DNA from: Spodoptera frugiperda | Lineage: Eukaryota > Arthropoda > Insecta > Lepidoptera > Noctuidae | Reading direction: 5' to 3' | Assembly: GCF_023101765.2 (NCBI RefSeq) | Contig: NC_064215.1 | Coordinates: forward strand, 10,912,001-10,976,000 | DNA length: 64,000 bases | Shown here: positions 59,828 through 64,000 of the stretch, piece by piece | Position numbering within the stretch: the first letter of the stretch is position 1 | How the letters are laid out: each line of letters opens with the position of its first letter | Notes under the pieces: generated by a model | The model's input: only the letters and a program-made list of their open reading frames with translations | Told to the model about the DNA's origin: nothing | Database searches by the model: none | Translations under genes and position numbers: made by a program

Positions 59828-59943
59828 CATAACGATAAATCTGTCTCCGTCCAGTAATTTCCGGAACACATACGCGACTGCCATTAAAGAGTTAGGTACA
59901 AATAACATTAGTGCATCCCCCATGACGTAAGAAGCAATTGTAG
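59828..59943 (-). CDS. Exon-like segment, possible membrane protein
   Basis: A very good acceptor (ATAACTTATTTTCTAG) opens a 116-base segment that ends ATG|GTAATC. It reads 38 codons, about 38% starting with G. The product is hydrophobic, with VMGDALMLFVPNSLMAVAYV followed by a basic/acidic step (FRKLLDGD), as at the edge of a membrane helix. Insect chemoreceptors have exons of this kind, but the resemblance is only general and no motif confirms it. A second acceptor-like site with a short frame lies downstream near 59730. No flanking exon is certain. Confidence 0.25.
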
Positions 59944-59949
59944 CTAGAA

Positions 59950-62900
59950 AATAAGTTATAAAACAAAACACATAAAGGCAAACAACGCCATTAAATTTGA
60001 ATCCCCTATACCTAGACCTCTGATATATTTATACAGTCTAGACGAAAATATTGTTTATTGCACATTAATAGAAAAGATTTAGAATACCCCTAGAGTCCTT
60101 GAGAGAGGGGGCGAAGGTGAAAAATGCTATTTGCAATTCAGTTCTGTATTAAAGCACTTAATACCATAAAACAAGGGGAAACTGAAATAAGTCACTGAAT
60201 AACGGATGACAAACAAGCAATTAAGGTTTTCTGTACTTCTACAACAAAACAAAATAGACAAGCAACCTTACATATTGTCATAAAAGTTAAAATATGACCT
60301 GTTGTTAAGCAATTCATTCAAATAAGAATTGCTAGCCATTACAAGGAATGTTTAGTTGTACGGACGGAGAATATTTGTAGATGATACTTAGACATAACAC
60401 AAAAGATTTCTAAGAAACATTGTCTGACTATTGTGTAATTGTAAAAGAAGATAATTCCTGTACTCGCTGTCAAAGAATGCGATTCTTGATGAAAATTTCA
60501 ATTGAAACTCAGTTTCGTCTTATAGAAGCAGACAATTCGCACAATCTCTGTGCAATATCCACCTTAAAGCAAAACATTTTTTTTAATCCCATAAGGACGC
60601 TTTAAATTACTTGAATTATCGGCAAAAAGTGGCGTAAAATTAGATCGTACTACGGTCTACCTAGTTTACTAAAAAGGCAGTCTGGTAAAAATTAAAGCTT
60701 TAACTACGGTAAAATATAATTGCTCATACATCAACCAACCAACCGTTCACTGACGCTCGACCGGCGCATTTCGTCTGACCGCGGTTAGTTTGACACTAAC
60801 AAACATTTTATAGCCAGTTACTACGTGACCATGGTGCTTCTATTGTCACCGATCCGCAAGTCAGACTTCCCAGAAATGTAATATAACCTCAATGGCCTTT
60901 CATTCCCAAAATATATTTTAATCTAGGTGTATCAGCGTATAAAAACAATAATCAAACCGAAAATGCTTTTTTAAAGAAGCAATTTTGTTTTTTGGCACAA
61001 ACTCAATCTCAAGGAAAAATACATAAAATAGAATCTTTTGACAAAGAAAAAGAAAAGTCAACATGAGGACTACTGACTGACTTGAGATGGTTTAACTAAT
61101 TCAAATAAAATAATAACATTCATTTCAGGCAGATGACGGAGCGTAGGAGAGAATGCAAATAGCTGTTCCGAATATCTGACTAGACTATAGCGACTTCCTA
61201 ATTTCAAGTCTCCGGAAGGATCCATCTAGGCATGTACCTCATCAGGAAGGGGTTGACGCCGTCTCGTCGCGTAGTATTCAAATCCGTCGCGTTTATCGGC
61301 CCATAACTCAGAACTGGCGTTGTTATGAGCGTCCGACATTCCTCCGAGATTAAACTCAGCCCTCGAATGCTGAGATGCGCCTTAACTGTCCATACGTGAC
61401 TCGAATCTAACGGGGGGACTAAAAAGTGCCCGCTAATTTTGTTAGGCACCAAATGGACAACTGATGAATTTAAAATAAAGACGTTGAGCAAGATTTATAA
61501 CTCAATTGGGACATTTGGGCGATGCTTACGTCATGTTATGGGCGGAAATTGCCAGTGGAGCTTTCTATGAAATGGACTCGATATTGACATTCCGAGACAT
61601 ATGGCGAATAGTCATGGCAGTTTGAACACGTAATAAAATGGGACTTTAAAGAGATTATAGACTGATTTAATGATGAGCATTTTATGTGCTGTTTATGGAG
61701 CTCGCTGCCATTAGTGTCCAGTGAGGAAATGTCGTTGGCGACTGCGTTCTTATTACACGCATTAGGCGAGCGATCGATACTTTTACTTAGATCCCTTCGA
61801 CTCTCTGAAATTGAGGACTAACAAAATTAACTTAAATCCTTTAAGACCCAAATAGGGCAAAATAGCAGCGAGCGAAGGTCACAAAATTGTGAGGCAAGGC
61901 ACTCGGGTCGTTACTACGTGATCTGCTTGTTCGATACACTGAAATTTTAAAACACGCAGACGTAAGACCTTTTTACGGTCGACTTTTTGGAAGCACGGCT
62001 ATAAAAATGTAGCACAAGAAGCACAAGTTTTTGCGGCGAACTGGCACAAGTAGGCCACTTGATTCTGAGTGTTTAACTCAGACACTTGAAACGCCAGGAG
62101 GGCTGCCGATGACTATTCAAAGGGTAGGAGTCCCTTTGAAGAAAAATAGAGCCGACGAATTTGTAATATTTAGCGTCGGACTATCTAAATAATGTTCAAG
62201 TGTTTCTAGGAGTAGCTATAAAAAGTCGTAAGATGGAAAGAAAATAAAACTTCAAATGAATGAATCATTTTGTTAAGAATTAAAATGCCGCAGTTCACCG
62301 TTGTTAACAAATGTTCTATTCACCATAAGTCAAACCGCAAAAACGATTATTTATTGCAACAGTTATTCAATAAATCAATATTAGAACAGATGTTGAATAA
62401 ATACCATGGAACGTTTTCCAGTAATGTTAATTTATATTATGTACCCTCACAATGTCGTTGCCATTAGAGCAAAACGGGAGCTTTTAAAACTGTAACACAA
62501 TACATCAAAATCAATGCTGCAATCGACATCTCACGATCGCAATCCCCATACTTTACCTGCATTACCCTCAATTCTAATCCAAAATCGCAAAAAGGTTCCC
62601 ACCGATTCATAGAATTTGCAGAAAAAGAAAATTTGCAATATGCCTTAGAAAAGCCGAGAACCTAAGAATTTCTCCGTAACAATGCTGCGTGGTACAATGG
62701 ATGTTACAATAGTAGTGATCACAATCAGTTTGGGGGCAAAAAATGGGTGCTTGCTGGAGATGGGCAATTGAAAAGGGAACGTCTGAGCCGAGCCATCTGC
62801 CGCACCCGGCGCTGCCTGCTCATGTATAATGTGACCAAACGATCCCATTACCGTGGACTGTGCCGTTACAAACGCTAATTCGAACAATCGCTCAACAAGG

Positions 62901-63991
62901 AGGACTGTCGTAAAAATTTAAGACTTACAAGGGGAAGGGTTATGATTAAAGCAAGTTCGCTCATAAATATGGCCATAAAGCGCAGGGTGAAAGTGAGACT
63001 TGTCTGCCCGCTCTCAGACTTACGTACCTTGGACAGACCTTATTGTTACCTATTCGAAACTTTCAAGGTGATAGTCAATGACACGAGTTCAACGAAAGTT
63101 AATTAAATAATTGGCTATGACGGAATCGTTGCATACCTATTTAAAATAACTACCTAAACAACAATGAAAGTGTCACTCCTATTCAAAACGAACATATTGA
63201 AATCGATTTATCCCTTGTCTAATTGTACAACACTTGGATGTATCCCACGAACGCCCATAAAACTGATGGCCACCGTACCACATACACACCCTACTCCGTG
63301 TCTAACTAAACTATACCGTACGTCTCCCCAAAACCCGTAATTTCTTGAAGACAGCACGTGTTCTGATTCTATAGCGCAATTTGATGGTAAAAAAAAAAAC
63401 AAAAGCGTCCCCGTACGGATAAATAAGGGGATTAAATACGATTTTATTTTTTTAAACACAATGATTTGTGTCATAACAGCTCAGGGAAGTTTTATTAATA
63501 GTGATTTCGTTGAAGAAGTTAATTCTAAAGGTGTAAGAATACGTAATTGAAGCAAACGGGTTATGATACCGGGGCTTGCACCTTGGATGCGTTCACTTCG
63601 ACAGAAGGCACTAAAGAGCATTGACATTTGATCTTCAACTTCTTACTCATAGTTCGTTTTATATTATAGACTTTATTTACCCATAGAACAGAACTATTTT
63701 GTAAGTTTCCTTATAATTTGTAAGTAAGCTAACAACCCTGCCGTTTATACCGTTCCACAGGAAGTTTGCCTGTAAAAAGCTATGTCCTAATGAAACCTCT
63801 TTGCTAAAATTATCACAAGTAATTTCTTACCGCACACAACATCCGTCAAGCGTGCTAAGAGCAGTTCGTCGACACAAGAGTCGGCTAGCCAGACCGCAAA
63901 CATACTCTAATGTAGGTTCTTGACATGTACAATGACTTATAAATTGATTTACCTAACTACAAGGTAAATTTTTGTGCAAATTTTCCTTATC
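59950..63991. other. No supported gene
   Basis: Items seen: the hairpin GTTAGT-TTGAC-ACTAAC (60784-60800), a nine-base perfect hairpin at 62116-62140, and two GC-richer patches with minus-strand frames (61204-61491, 95 codons; 62645-62887, 80 codons). The latter two have near-acceptable codon composition (about 21% and 29% G-first) but start at TTG, lack good splice pairs and match nothing I know. Confidence 0.45.
62116..62140. repeat. Nine-base perfect hairpin
   Basis: TTCAAAGGG and CCCTTTGAA pair around a seven-base loop. Nearby CCGACG (62153) and CGTCGG (62174) form a second small stem. Isolated; function unknown. Confidence 0.4.
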
Positions 63992-64000
63992 ATGGCGGAC

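Noticed and set aside
61204..61491. 95-codon GC-richer minus-strand frame
   Set aside because: Starts at TTG, G-first about 21%; a GC-rich patch has few stops, so openness is weak evidence. Acceptor-like AAATTCATCAG nearby is not matched by a donor.
62645..62887. 80-codon minus-strand frame with a GC-rich core
   Set aside because: About 29% G-first, but it starts at TTG, has no credible splice pair or poly(A) signal, and matches no family I know.
63992..64000. ATGGCGGAC at the very end of the window, like a start codon
   Set aside because: Only three codons are visible; 'atggcggac' also occurs in untranslated insect DNA, so nothing can be concluded.

Overview
This window looks like nuclear DNA from a moth or butterfly (Lepidoptera), possibly a noctuid-type moth. 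It is AT-rich, has no long open reading frame (the longest start-to-stop frame is about 133 codons), and shows no bacterial operon structure. It is littered with short degenerate copies of interspersed repeats that I recognise from memory as common in lepidopteran genomes. Examples are the tail with 'gcgaagtcgc' before 'aactagt', the block with 'gacataggctac', the block with 'cacctgatggtaagcaatcg' and 'gtgcgttgccggcc', the block with 'gcagtaagagtctgac' and 'gcgagaggga', and several short inverted-repeat elements. No database search was possible, so the taxon and every family name rest on recall.

Most of the window is intergenic or intronic. No protein family could be named for any coding candidate. 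Reading both strands for splice sites, frame phase, first-codon-position G and poly(A) signals gives a few coding candidates. (1) A compact two-exon gene lies on the minus strand at 9877-9434, with a TATA-like box upstream and AATAAA downstream; it would encode 129 residues. (2) Minus-strand 31547-30869 looks like the last two exons of a gene, joined in phase and followed by AATAAA. (3) At 40299-40900 on the plus strand there is a secreted-protein-like gene broken by in-frame stops, preceded by a TATA-like box and an ATGAAG|GTAAGT mini-exon. (4) A 63-codon minus-strand frame at 7045-6854 is very codon-like. (5) Weaker exon-like pieces lie at 10212-10324 (+), 12998-13195 (+), 32784-33173 (+), 59943-59828 (-) and 59414-59217 (-). 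(6) At 44216-44431 a TATA-like box sits upstream of a CpG-rich leader and a short alanine-rich first-exon-like frame.

Layout: 1-8 kb is AT-rich DNA with CpG-rich patches near 1.1, 4.0-4.2 and 4.7-4.95 kb. A LINE reverse-transcriptase tail lies at 8.5 kb and the compact gene at 9.4-9.9 kb. From 12 to 24.3 kb SINE- and MITE-like repeats are dense. 24-30 kb is nearly featureless. 30.8-33.2 kb holds coding-like frames on both strands. 34.1 and 44.3 kb are CpG-rich and promoter-like, and 40.2-40.9 kb holds the broken gene. 46.4-48.2 kb has a cluster of ACCGACC/GGTCGGT motifs. 48-64 kb is again AT-rich, with MITEs at 55.3 and 57.7 kb.

I saw no tRNA or rRNA gene, no CRISPR array and no complete transposase or reverse-transcriptase gene. 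I did not find a clear new multi-gene system. The most worthwhile leads are the small gene candidates and the 40.4 kb pseudogene.
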